Below, piece after piece: positions 1 to 7,485 of a stretch of DNA of 12,275 nt. The stretch lies in NCBI GenBank assembly GCA_021788955.1, contig JAJYKC010000020.1:1-12275 (forward strand), read 5' to 3'. A program made the position numbers and the translations under genes. Source of the DNA: Acidobacteriota bacterium. GTDB lineage: Bacteria; Acidobacteriota; Terriglobia; Bryobacterales; Bryobacteraceae. Position 1 is the stretch's first letter. The number at the start of each line of letters is the position of its first letter. The notes under the pieces were generated by a model, which was not told where the DNA came from, did no database searches, and saw nothing but the letters and a program-made list of their open reading frames with translations.

Positions 1-1
1 G

Positions 2-937
2 ATCGTGGCCAGCGGCGGACGCTACATGTACGAGAAGACGTTTGACCTGGCCGAAACCCTGGCCGAGCAGGAAGACTTGAAATTTTCCTGGAACCAGAAG
101 GAGTCCTACGTCGCCATCTTCGCCGGATCGAGCGACCCGCTGCACCGCACGGTGCTCGCATACTGCGATAAGAACAAGCCGTTCGTGGTCGCCGATCCCG
201 GTTACGAGGCCGGCGGGCGCGCGGCGGAATTCATCGGCGCCAATACCATCAAAGTGCCGCTCCGCAAGAGCGACTACGCGCACGACGTGAAGGCGATGGC
301 CGCCGCTTCTCCCACCGCTGGTGTCATCTACCTTTGCAACCCGAATAACCCGACCGGCACCGTCACGCCGCAGGCCGACATCGAGTGGCTGGTGGCGAAC
401 AAGCCCAAGGGTTCGATCATCCTGCTCGACGAAGCCTACGTCCACTTCGCCGAGAAGACGCAGAAGAACGCCCAGTTCGTCGCGCAGGACAAGGAAGTCA
501 TCGTGCTTCGGACGTTCTCCAAACTCTACGGGATGGCCGGCCTTCGCGCCGGGGCCGCGCTGGGACGCCCGGACCTGCTGAAGCCGATCTACAAGTACGG
601 CGCCGGCGCCATGCCGATCACCGCTATGGTCGGCGCCAACGTCAGCCTGAAAGAGAAGGGCCTTATCGAAAAGCGCCGCGCCTTCATGACCGGCGTTCGC
701 GCCGAGACTTTCAGCTTCCTCGCCAAGAACAACATCGAATTCATTCCCTCTGACGCGAATATGTTCATGATGAACGTCAAGCGTCCGGGCAAGCAATTCT
801 ATGCCGCCATGGCGAAGCAGAACGTCTACGTCGGACGCGTCTGGCCGGCGATGCCGGAGTGGGTCCGGGTTTCGGTGGGAACTCCGGATGAGATGTCGAA
901 GTTCCAGGCCGCGTGCCTGAAGTGCTACGAGGCCTGA
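2..937 (+). CDS. HisC-like PLP-dependent class I/II aminotransferase, 5'-truncated
   Basis: Fold-type I PLP aminotransferase most like histidinol-phosphate aminotransferase (HisC). It would move an amino group between an amino acid and a 2-oxo acid. Counting residues from the GTG at 5, the visible landmarks are the PLP-phosphate loop GSSDPLHR (41-48), CNPNNPTGT (111-119), LDEAYVHF with the pyridine-binding Asp (141-148), TFSKLYGMAGLRAG with the Schiff-base Lys173 (170-183; codon 521-523), PSDANMFM (248-255), and WVRVSVGT with the carboxylate-binding Arg288 (286-293). Only about 310 residues are present against roughly 350-370 in the family, and the N-terminal substrate-arm region is absent. 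The reading frame is open to the window edge, so the true start lies upstream and the GTG at 5 is probably internal. The HisC branch includes aminotransferases with other substrates, so the substrate is not settled. The fold is certain; true HisC function is only possible. Confidence 0.9.
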   Translation: MVASGGRYMYEKTFDLAETLAEQEDLKFSWNQKESYVAIFAGSSDPLHRTVLAYCDKNKPFVVADPGYEAGGRAAEFIGANTIKVPLRKSDYAHDVKAMAAASPTAGVIYLCNPNNPTGTVTPQADIEWLVANKPKGSIILLDEAYVHFAEKTQKNAQFVAQDKEVIVLRTFSKLYGMAGLRAGAALGRPDLLKPIYKYGAGAMPITAMVGANVSLKEKGLIEKRRAFMTGVRAETFSFLAKNNIEFIPSDANMFMMNVKRPGKQFYAAMAKQNVYVGRVWPAMPEWVRVSVGTPDEMSKFQAACLKCYEA

Positions 938-967
938 CCGGCCCCGTCTGTTCATTCTTTGACCAAC

Positions 968-998
968 CTGCGTGGAGGGTCTTCCGCCCTCCACGCGG
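968..998 (+). terminator. GC-rich stem-loop after the aminotransferase
   Basis: CGTGGAGGG (971-979) and CCCTCCACG (987-995) pair perfectly around a 7-nt loop. The stem extends outward through G970-C996, a T969-G997 wobble and C968-G998, giving about 12 pairs. It starts about 30 nt after the aminotransferase stop, which suits a transcript end, but no T-run follows on the plus strand. It may be a terminator without a U-tract or an mRNA-stabilising hairpin. It also covers the GTG at 972, the upstream-most possible start of the next gene. Confidence 0.45.
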
Positions 999-1013
999 CG
1001 CCTCGTAAGCGCG

Positions 1014-2324
1014 ATGGTGCGCCCCGTGTCGAGCGCTTCCCTTTGGGTGTTCGACTTGCGATTTTCAAAGATTCGATATAGCTGGCGGGCGCTCGGCGGA
1101 GACTTGATAGGTGGCGCGCTCGCCGCCCTGATCGCGATACCTTACGGCCTGGCGCTGGCCCGCATGATGGGCCTTCCGCCCGAACTGGGCCTGCTGACGT
1201 CGGTGGCCACCGCGCCAATCACCGCGCTGCTTGGCCGCAACCCGGTGCTGATCGGCGGCACGGCCAGCGCCACGGTGCCATTCATCGCGCATGCCACCGC
1301 ACACGGCGGCATCGGCGAAGCGGCGAAGGTCTGCCTCGCCGCCAGCGTCTTCATGATGGTTTTCAGCCTGCTCCGCCTCGGCCGCCACATCCAGCGCGTG
1401 CCGCAGGCCGTTGTCACCGGCTTCTCCTGCGGCATCGGCGCCATGATGTTTCTGTCGCAACTGGCGGCAATGCTTGGCGTCCACGCCGCCATCAACCGGA
1501 CGTCGAACAACATGCTCGCTCAAAGCTGGTTCGTGCTCTTACACATTGGCGAGGCGCGTTGGGAGCCGATCGCCCTCAGCGTCGTGCTGATCAGTGCCGC
1601 GCTTGCCGCCCAGAAGTGGCTGCCGCGATGGCCCGCCCCGCTGGTTGGACTTCTGTCTGCCGCCGCTTTCTCGGCCGCGCTTCCGATTCACGTGCGCCAG
1701 GTGGGCATTATCAGCCTCCGCCTGCCGCCGTTTGCCGGCTTCTCCTGGCAGCCCGACGATATGTTGACAGTCCTGCCGGAGGCTCTCGGCCTCGCATTCG
1801 TAGCTTCCATCAACATCCTGCTCACATCCCGCGTGGTCGAGCACTTCCGCGGCCGCCACCAACACCTGAAGCGCGCCGACGCCGACGTCGAACTGGGTGC
1901 CTACGGCATCGCGAACCTGTTCGCCGCCAGTTTCGCCGCGCCGCTCAGCGTCGGTATTCCCGCCCGCAGCCTGGCCAGCGTCCGCTGCGGCGGCAGTACC
2001 CGCATGTCGAATTTCCTGCATGGCGTCATGATCGTCGCCATGATCGCTCTTGGCGGCGGCCTGATCGCGAAGATTCCCCTCGTCGCCCTCGCCGGCGTCA
2101 CCGCCTACATCGGCATCTGCCTGCTTGAGTGGAGCACCTGGAAGCGGCTCTCGCGCATGCGCCGCGCCGACGCCGCCGCGTTCCTGCTTACGGCCCTCGC
2201 CGTGGTCACCGTGAACGCCGTCCTCGCGGTCGCGATCGGCTGCCTCTGTTACCTGCCCTCATTCCTGGCCAACCGCCTCCACCGCAGCGCGCCGGAAAGC
2301 CTCGGGGAGCCCGCGGCGGTGTAG
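1014..2324 (+). CDS. SulP/SLC26-family anion transporter lacking a STAS domain
   Basis: Integral inner-membrane protein of the SulP family, whose members carry sulfate, bicarbonate or other anions by symport or exchange. Counting from a possible GTG at 972, residues 43-74 (GDLIGG, then AIPYGLALARMMGLPPELGL) match the SulP first-helix signature. NPVLIGGTASATVPF (90-104) corresponds to the family's glycine-rich half-helix segment. VPQAVVTGFSCGIGAMMFLSQ (143-163), ADVELGAYGIANLFA (304-318) and GIPARSLASV (328-337) follow in SulP order. About 10-12 hydrophobic segments run to residue 431. The protein then ends about 20 residues later, so the C-terminal STAS regulatory domain is missing. Start choice: the GTG at 972 lies inside the 968-998 stem-loop, so ATG 1014 (436 aa) is preferred, although neither has a clear ribosome site. 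Its 3' end converges on the regulator gene, 48 bases away. The substrate cannot be told from sequence. Confidence 0.88.
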   Translation: MVRPVSSASLWVFDLRFSKIRYSWRALGGDLIGGALAALIAIPYGLALARMMGLPPELGLLTSVATAPITALLGRNPVLIGGTASATVPFIAHATAHGGIGEAAKVCLAASVFMMVFSLLRLGRHIQRVPQAVVTGFSCGIGAMMFLSQLAAMLGVHAAINRTSNNMLAQSWFVLLHIGEARWEPIALSVVLISAALAAQKWLPRWPAPLVGLLSAAAFSAALPIHVRQVGIISLRLPPFAGFSWQPDDMLTVLPEALGLAFVASINILLTSRVVEHFRGRHQHLKRADADVELGAYGIANLFAASFAAPLSVGIPARSLASVRCGGSTRMSNFLHGVMIVAMIALGGGLIAKIPLVALAGVTAYIGICLLEWSTWKRLSRMRRADAAAFLLTALAVVTVNAVLAVAIGCLCYLPSFLANRLHRSAPESLGEPAAV

Positions 2325-2372
2325 TGCGATTGCGGCCCCGGTTGCTCCTGGCTTCAGGCTCCCGGCTCCTAA

Positions 2373-3692
2373 TTATTCCAACTCGAGCCGCTCCAGCTTC
2401 CGGTACAGCGTCTTCCGCTCGATGCCCAGGATTCGTGCGGCGCGGCTCTTGTTGCCGTTCGTCGCCAACAGCACTTTCTTGATCTGCTCGGCCTCGGTGC
2501 CGGCGAGCGTTTCCGTGTCGGCCTCTTTCGAAGACGTGCGCTGAATCCCTTCGAGCACCGCCGCCTCGTCGATCTTCCCCTGCGGCGCCAACAACACCAG
2601 CCGCTCCATCAGGTGCTGGATCTGCCGGATATTGCCCGGCCAACTGTAGTCCTCCAGCGCCTTCAGTCCGCTTACCGCCAGCCGCGTGTCAAGTTGATAC
2701 CGCTCGTTGTAGAGCTTGAGAAAGTGATGCGCCAGCAGCGGCACGTCGCCGTGGCGCTCGCGCAGCGGAGGCAGGGTGATGCGCACCACGTTCAGCCGGA
2801 ACCACAGGTCCTCGCGGAATTTGCCTTCCTGGACCAGCTTTTGAAGGTCCTTGTTCGTCGCCGCCAGCACGCGCACATTGACCTTCTTGCCCCGCGCCGC
2901 GCCCAGCGGACGCACCTCGCGCTCCTGCAAAAAGCGCAGCAGCCGGAGCTGAAACGTCAGTTCGATATCGCCGATCTCATCAAGCAGCACCGTGCCGTTG
3001 TTGGCCGACTCGAGCACGCCGGTACGGTCGCGGTCCGCTCCCGTGTAGGCGCCCCGCAGCGCGCCGAACAGTTCGCTTTCCAGCAGCGCCGGCGCGATCG
3101 CCGCGCAATCAACCGGCACGAACGGCTGCGCGGCGCGGGCGCTGTTGGCGTGAATCATCCGCGCCACAATCTCTTTGCCCGTGCCCGTCTCGCCTTCGAT
3201 CAGGACGGTCGCATCCGTCGGCGCCACGCGCGAAATCGTCTTGTAAATTTCGACCACGCAAGCCGAACTGCCGATCATACTGCTCGCCGGCAGATCGTCG
3301 ATCGAGGCTTCCTCTTCCTCGTCCTCGTGGTTCAGCGAGGCTTCGGCGCGTTGGATCGCCCCCAGCATGTCGTCGAGCTCAAACGGTTTGGCGAGATAGT
3401 CGAACGCGCCGCCCTGCGTGGCCGCCATGACAGTCTCCATGCTGCCCCGGGCGCTCATCAGAATCACCGCGCACCCCGGATTGGCCCGCCGCGCCGCCGC
3501 CAGAATGTCGAGTCCCGTCCGCTCGTCCAGATAAATATCCGAAATGACTACGGGATAAGCCGAGGCCTCCAGCCGGTTGATCGCGTCGCGCGTCGACGAC
3601 ACCGCGTCGACGGAATATCCCTCGAGCTCCAAAAACGTCGTGATCGTGGAGCGGACCGAATGATCGTCTTCAACCAACAGCAAGCGGGACAC
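2373..3692 (-). CDS. NtrC-family sigma-54-dependent response regulator
   Basis: Cytoplasmic transcriptional activator of 439 aa with the three classic parts. The receiver domain (about 1-115) has acidic residues D9/D10, phospho-acceptor D52, S80 and K102 (AKPF). The sigma-54-interacting AAA+ ATPase (about 138-370) has Walker A GETGTGKE (167-174), the sigma-54 contact loop as GAYTGA (214-219, a Phe-to-Tyr form of GAFTGA), Walker B VLLDEIGD (235-242), arginine residues in FREDLWFRLN (292-301) and sensor II WPGNIRQ (351-357). A Fis-type helix-turn-helix closes the protein (NGNKSRAARILG, 412-423). An acidic linker (EDEEEE, 123-128) joins the first two domains. Phosphorylation should trigger oligomerisation and open-complex formation at sigma-54 promoters. 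The start is GTG 3692; the next possible starts would damage the receiver. The upstream histidine kinase, 18 bases away in the same orientation, is the likely partner. Targets are unknown. Confidence 0.96.
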   Translation of the reverse strand: MSRLLLVEDDHSVRSTITTFLELEGYSVDAVSSTRDAINRLEASAYPVVISDIYLDERTGLDILAAARRANPGCAVILMSARGSMETVMAATQGGAFDYLAKPFELDDMLGAIQRAEASLNHEDEEEEASIDDLPASSMIGSSACVVEIYKTISRVAPTDATVLIEGETGTGKEIVARMIHANSARAAQPFVPVDCAAIAPALLESELFGALRGAYTGADRDRTGVLESANNGTVLLDEIGDIELTFQLRLLRFLQEREVRPLGAARGKKVNVRVLAATNKDLQKLVQEGKFREDLWFRLNVVRITLPPLRERHGDVPLLAHHFLKLYNERYQLDTRLAVSGLKALEDYSWPGNIRQIQHLMERLVLLAPQGKIDEAAVLEGIQRTSSKEADTETLAGTEAEQIKKVLLATNGNKSRAARILGIERKTLYRKLERLELE

Positions 3693-3710
3693 GGAGGATT
3701 TTTCTTTACT

Positions 3711-5558
3711 TTAAGTTACCAGTTTGCGCTCCACCGGCAACGTGACCGTGAAGCAGGACCCCTTCCCCGCCTCGCTCGCCACCTCGATCCGCCCCCCGTG
3801 CGCGTTCACGATCTGTTGCACGATCGACAACCCCAGCCCCGTGCCCGTGATTCCCGAAGCCTCCGCGCGCGGCGTCCGGTAGAACCGCGTGAACAGCCGC
3901 TCCATCTCCTTCGGCTCCATGCCCATGCCCTGGTCGGCCACAGATACGGCTGCTGTCTTGTCGCCGTTGCGCAGCGCCACGGTGATGCGCGTCTCCTCCG
4001 GCGAGTACTTCACGGCGTTGTTCAGCAGGTTGTAGATCGCGTATTCGAGCAACTCCGCGTCCGCCTGCACCATCGCGGAATCGAGCGTTCCGCTTTCGAT
4101 CGCGATCTTCTTGCGCTCGGCCAGCGGCCCGGCCCGCTTCACGCAATTCGCCACTACCGCGGCTAAATCCGTTGGCGCGCGCTTCAACTCCATCGCGCCT
4201 TCGCTCAACCGCTCGACATCCAGAAACGTCTGGATCATCCGCGACAGGCGTTTGGATTCCGCGTTGATCATCGTCGCGATCTGTTTGCGTTTCTCCTCGT
4301 TCAGGTTGTAGCGCCCCATCAGTTCGCTCGAACCCTGAATCGCCGTCAGCGGCGTGCGCATTTCATGGGTCACGAACTGAATCGCCTGCCGGTAGCGCGC
4401 CTGCCCGGTCTCGGCGCGACGCATCCGCCGGCGCACAACGAAGTATTCGAAACTCGCCGCGGTTGCCACCGTTAGCCACGCCGCCAGCGCCAGGGGCACC
4501 GCCGGAAAAATCACCCCGCGCGGAAAGGCGAAAAACGGCAGTGCGTGCGCGCACGCCACCAGCATGGCCGCAAGCGCATAGGCAAACCAACCCGGCGCCA
4601 ACCGGAAGATCAGCCCGCCCGCGATCACGAGCAGCGCGCAGGCAAACAGCAGCGTCGAGTCGCGCGCGGCGGTCAAGAACATTCCCCGGCGAATTGTTTC
4701 GAACGCCTGCGCGTGCACTTCGACGCCGGAAATCATCTCCCCATACGGCGTCCGCACCCGGTCGCGCGTCAGCGACAGCGACGTCACTCCCAGGAACACC
4801 ACGCGGCCGCGCAGTAGGTTGCCGAGTGCCGGCCGCGCCGCCAGGTCGCGCACCGAGACCGCCGGCAGCGGATTCGGCGTGAACCGGATGCGCATCGCCC
4901 GCGTGAGGTTCGCCCCCGGAGGTGCCGGAATGCGCATCGCGCCCACCATCAGGTCATCCTGGGATTCCACGATTGCCGCAGCTCCCACCCACAAGCGATA
5001 CGACTCGAGCGCCTCGGCCCAAAGCCGCCGGTGTCCGGCCACCGCCTCGAGCGGAATCTGCCGCGTCACTCCGTCTTCCGATCGCGGGTCGGCTTCCACA
5101 TGGCCGAGCGCCCACGCGCGAGTTCGAAACATCTCCAGCGGGAACTCCCACGCCCCGTCGGGGCTGACCTCCGCAGGAAGCACCAGGTTGTTCGCCTCGG
5201 CGAGCGCGGCCTCGAGATCGCGGTCGTCGGCTGGCGTTGTGGCGTCCGATATCAGCACGTCGAGCGCGAGCACGCGCGGGTGCGCCGCCGCCGCCAGGCG
5301 CACCGCGCGCGCCAGAATCGGCCGCAGGCTGCGCTGTCCTCCGAACGCATTCAGCGTCGCATCGTCGATCGCCAGCACGACCGAGGCAGGCTCGGCATCC
5401 GGCGCCGGATACAGCCCGAGCAGCCAGTCGTACATGTAGTCGTCGAACCGCGTCGCCGGAGAAGTCCACCCGCCCGCCACCGCGATGGCGAAGCAGAGTG
5501 CCAGTGCGCCCCAGTAGGCTGCGCCGCGAAGCCGCTCCTGCCATCGCCGCTTCAACAA
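3711..5558 (-). CDS. CHASE2-domain membrane sensor histidine kinase
   Basis: Transmembrane kinase of about 615 aa. TM1 is near residues 13-30. A large extracytoplasmic CHASE2 domain follows (about 31-298; FDDYMYDWL at 38-46, VLAIDDATLNAFG at 61-73, VFLGVTSLSLTRDRVRTPYG at 254-273, and GVEVHAQAFETI at 278-289). Three hydrophobic helices follow (about 302-320, 323-343, 349-374), the usual CHASE2 arrangement. HisKA carries the phospho-acceptor His398 in FVTHEMRTPL (395-404). The ATPase has N-box NLLNNAVKYS (510-519), G1 DQGMGM (542-547), F-box LFTRFYRT (555-562) and G2 GTGLGLSIV (572-580). All catalytic boxes are intact, so it should be active. The N-terminus starts with two TTG codons (5558 and 5555); GGGAAAGG lies just upstream and best suits the second. 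It sits 17 bases after the oxidoreductase and 18 before the NtrC-type regulator. The CHASE2 ligand is unknown. Confidence 0.95.
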   Translation of the reverse strand: MLKRRWQERLRGAAYWGALALCFAIAVAGGWTSPATRFDDYMYDWLLGLYPAPDAEPASVVLAIDDATLNAFGGQRSLRPILARAVRLAAAAHPRVLALDVLISDATTPADDRDLEAALAEANNLVLPAEVSPDGAWEFPLEMFRTRAWALGHVEADPRSEDGVTRQIPLEAVAGHRRLWAEALESYRLWVGAAAIVESQDDLMVGAMRIPAPPGANLTRAMRIRFTPNPLPAVSVRDLAARPALGNLLRGRVVFLGVTSLSLTRDRVRTPYGEMISGVEVHAQAFETIRRGMFLTAARDSTLLFACALLVIAGGLIFRLAPGWFAYALAAMLVACAHALPFFAFPRGVIFPAVPLALAAWLTVATAASFEYFVVRRRMRRAETGQARYRQAIQFVTHEMRTPLTAIQGSSELMGRYNLNEEKRKQIATMINAESKRLSRMIQTFLDVERLSEGAMELKRAPTDLAAVVANCVKRAGPLAERKKIAIESGTLDSAMVQADAELLEYAIYNLLNNAVKYSPEETRITVALRNGDKTAAVSVADQGMGMEPKEMERLFTRFYRTPRAEASGITGTGLGLSIVQQIVNAHGGRIEVASEAGKGSCFTVTLPVERKLVT

Positions 5559-5576
5559 GTGCCTTTCCCGCGCGGG

Positions 5577-6719
5577 CTAGACGGTCACCCAGGCCTGCTT
5601 CTGCGCGCTCTCGTGCACCTTCTCGAGCAGGTGCATGCCCAGCAAACCGTCGGCGAATGTCGGATATTCCACCGGCGCCGACGGATCCGCCACGCGCGCG
5701 TAGAAGCGCCGGAAGTTCTGCTTGTGTGTATCGTCGTAGCCTTCGCCGTGGCCGCCCGGCAGGTCGGCGTAGCCTGCCGCCGCGGGCAGCAGCAGCGACG
5801 GATCTTTCACGATCAACTGGTTCGGCGTGTTGCGATGGCCGATCCATAACTCATCCGGCCGCTCCTGGTTCCACGCCGCGCCGCACCTGGTTCCGTATAC
5901 CTCGATCGCGAATTTGTTCTTGCACCCGGCCGACATCTGGCTCACCGTGAACGCGCCCCGCGCCCGGTCGCCCAACCGCAGCAGCACGGCGCCGTAGTCT
6001 TCCGTCGTCACCGGCACGTCCACCGTGTCGGCGTGCGTCTTCGTCTTCGCCGTGAAGGTCTCCACCGCCCCCTTTGGCTTCTTCCGCGTCTTATGGAAGA
6101 TCTGCAGATCGGCGCAAAGCGAGGTGATCTTCATCCCCGTCACGTGCTGGATCATGTCCATCCAGTGCGAGCCGACGTCGCCCATCACCCGCAGCGGACC
6201 ATTCTCTTCCGCCTCGATCCGCCAGTTCCAGTCCGTGTCATACAGCAGCCAGTCCTGCGAATAAGTCCCCTGCACCACGAGCACATCGCCCATCTCCCCG
6301 GCTTCGATCATGCGCCGGATCTGCTGAACCACCGGGTAGTAGCGCAGGTTGTGCTCGACGCAGTGGGCGAGCTTGCGGCTTTCCGCCGCTTCCAGCATCT
6401 TCCGCGCCTCCGCGCTCGTCACGCAAAGCGGTTTCTCGCACAACACGTTTTTCCCGGCTTCGAGCGCGGCCATCGCCATGGGGAAGTGCAGCGCGTTCGG
6501 AGTGAGGATATGAACGGCGTCAATGGACGGGTCGGCGAGAACCTCCTTGTAGTCGCCCGTTGCTTTCGCTATTCCCTGCGACGCGGCGAAAGCTTGCGCC
6601 TCCTCGCGCGTAGCCGACGCCACGGCCGCCAGTTCGACGTTGCCAAGCCGTCGGACGGCGTCCGCGTGGACCTTACCCATAAAGCCGGTCCCGATGAATG
6701 CGGTCTTCAATCTACGCAT
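5577..6719 (-). CDS. Gfo/Idh/MocA-family NAD(P)-dependent oxidoreductase
   Basis: Two-domain dehydrogenase of 380 aa, typical of the family (about 340-400 aa). The N-terminal Rossmann fold begins FIGTGFMGKVHA (8-19) with the dinucleotide glycines G10, G12 and G15. LTPNALHFPMA (72-82) and CEKPL (94-98) supply the family hallmark, with Lys96 the expected catalytic lysine. HNLRYYP (123-129) and GDVGSHWMDMIQHVTG (180-195) hold the catalytic-domain Asp181 and His185 positions. Members oxidise or reduce sugars, inositols or related polyols using NAD(P); the substrate here is not readable from sequence. There is no signal peptide, so it is cytoplasmic. The start at ATG 6719 puts the Rossmann motif at the expected distance from the N-terminus. 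The frame remains open upstream to 6842, but that extension overlaps the divergent small gene and resembles no known domain. It is first in the block with the kinase and regulator. Confidence 0.95.
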   Translation of the reverse strand: MRRLKTAFIGTGFMGKVHADAVRRLGNVELAAVASATREEAQAFAASQGIAKATGDYKEVLADPSIDAVHILTPNALHFPMAMAALEAGKNVLCEKPLCVTSAEARKMLEAAESRKLAHCVEHNLRYYPVVQQIRRMIEAGEMGDVLVVQGTYSQDWLLYDTDWNWRIEAEENGPLRVMGDVGSHWMDMIQHVTGMKITSLCADLQIFHKTRKKPKGAVETFTAKTKTHADTVDVPVTTEDYGAVLLRLGDRARGAFTVSQMSAGCKNKFAIEVYGTRCGAAWNQERPDELWIGHRNTPNQLIVKDPSLLLPAAAGYADLPGGHGEGYDDTHKQNFRRFYARVADPSAPVEYPTFADGLLGMHLLEKVHESAQKQAWVTV

Positions 6720-6785
6720 GTTGATGTTGTCTGCCCTTTCGTTGCCGATATGGAAGTTGCTGCTGGTAAACTGAATTTTACAGGA

Positions 6786-7106
6786 ATGGTCGTCAGGATA
6801 CGACTCACGCTCGGGCGCCGGAGGCAGAGCCCTAGGCGCCAAAAGGTCCTTCTGGCGACAGCGGCTTTACTTCAACCCGTCGCCGTCATGGCCGGTGTCC
6901 TCGCCTTCTGGCGCTTCGGCGCCGATCTCCACCTGACCAGTAAATTCGCCATTTCAAGCGGTCTTTTTTCCCATTGGCAAGTCTGGCTTGCGGCCTTTGT
7001 CTTTACCGAAGGCGTTGCGTTTCTGTTAAATCGCGCCGCTCAGCCCCAGTCAAATCCCACCGCCCGCCAGGGAGCTTCCGCTCCGCTGGCAAAATCCGGT
7101 TTTTAA
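6786..7106 (+). CDS. Small two-helix membrane protein with GLFSHWQVW motif (copy 1)
   Basis: Unrecognised protein of about 106 aa. An Arg-rich N-terminus (residues 4-19) precedes a hydrophobic helix (about 21-42), a short polar loop with WR...DLHL (42-50), GLFSHWQVW (59-67), and a second hydrophobic helix (about 64-82). A Ser/Ala/Pro-rich tail closes the protein. The positive N-terminus and two helices suggest an inner-membrane protein with both ends in the cytoplasm. Residues 41-69 align without gaps to residues 59-87 of the gene at 7231-7578, with 17 of 29 identical, so the two are paralogues. That similarity is the main evidence that this is a real gene. ATG 6786 is preceded directly by AGGA, too close to be an ideal ribosome site, so the start is uncertain. 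The open frame continues upstream antisense to the oxidoreductase; I treat that part as non-coding. Only 66 bases separate this start from the divergent oxidoreductase start. Function unknown. Confidence 0.6.
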   Translation: MVVRIRLTLGRRRQSPRRQKVLLATAALLQPVAVMAGVLAFWRFGADLHLTSKFAISSGLFSHWQVWLAAFVFTEGVAFLLNRAAQPQSNPTARQGASAPLAKSGF

Positions 7107-7485
7107 CTTTTCCGCGTACTTTCTTTTGGCTGCGTCCGGTGTCGTTCGCGCACGCCCGGACATTTAAGGCAGGCGGTCTGCAACGTTTGGAGAATAGCTT
7201 GCATCTACTCCAGTGAGAAGGGCAAACACGATGTCAGCCAACCGCCTAGCCGAAACGTTCTATCCGTCCTGGATCCGGCCCATGGCGTCGGTCTGGACGG
7301 GAGAACCAATTCTCGATCGCGAGGCGGTGCGCCACGTGCGGATTGCCGTCGATGTCGTTTCCTTTTTGGCGAATTCTCTCGCCGCCGCCGCGCTCACTCT
7401 TGGATTGTGGCGCTTAGCGGGCGACTTGAATCTGGCCGGACATTTCTTTATCGGCGATGGGCTTTTTTCCCATTGGCAAGTCTGG
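6963..7485 (+). repeat. Direct repeat: identical 24-base block in the two small membrane-protein genes
   Basis: Bases 6963-6986 and 7462-7485 are identical. Both encode the LFSHWQVW part of the shared motif. After one mismatch, five more bases (TTGCG) agree. The two copies are 499 bases apart and lie in different reading frames relative to the window, but in the same frame relative to each gene. Codon choice is conserved as well as protein, which suggests a fairly recent duplication or gene conversion. Only the two ends of the stated span are the repeat units. Confidence 0.85.
7216..7222 (+). promoter_or_regulatory. Ribosome binding site fixing the start of small gene copy 2
   Basis: AGAAGGG lies 8 nt before ATG 7231. 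This spacing favours ATG 7231 over the in-frame GTG at 7213, which would place the site inside the coding region. Confidence 0.6.

Noticed and set aside
2325..2372. Bidirectional terminator between the convergent SulP and regulator genes.
   Set aside because: Only a 4-bp CCTG/CAGG stem and a repeated GGCTCC are visible, with no T-run on either strand beyond a few bases.
2613..4166. Long plus-strand open frame (about 517 codons) antisense to the regulator and kinase genes.
   Set aside because: Its product is rich in Arg/His/Gln with no recognisable domain, as expected for the complement of high-GC coding DNA; the minus-strand frames carry every catalytic motif of two known families.
6033..6785. 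In-frame upstream extension of small gene copy 1.
   Set aside because: It lies wholly antisense to the conserved oxidoreductase and short leader, with no membrane or domain signal; similarity to copy 2 begins only in the region after 6786.
6971..6993. Possible sigma-54 -24/-12 element (TTGGCAAG followed by CTTGC), present in both small genes.
   Set aside because: The spacing between GG and GC elements is two bases too long, and the match lies inside a conserved coding motif present in both paralogues.
7134..7161. Inverted repeat GTCCGG/CCGGAC after small gene copy 1 as a terminator.
   Set aside because: The stem is only 6 bp with a 16-base loop and no following T-run, so it could easily be chance in GC-rich DNA.
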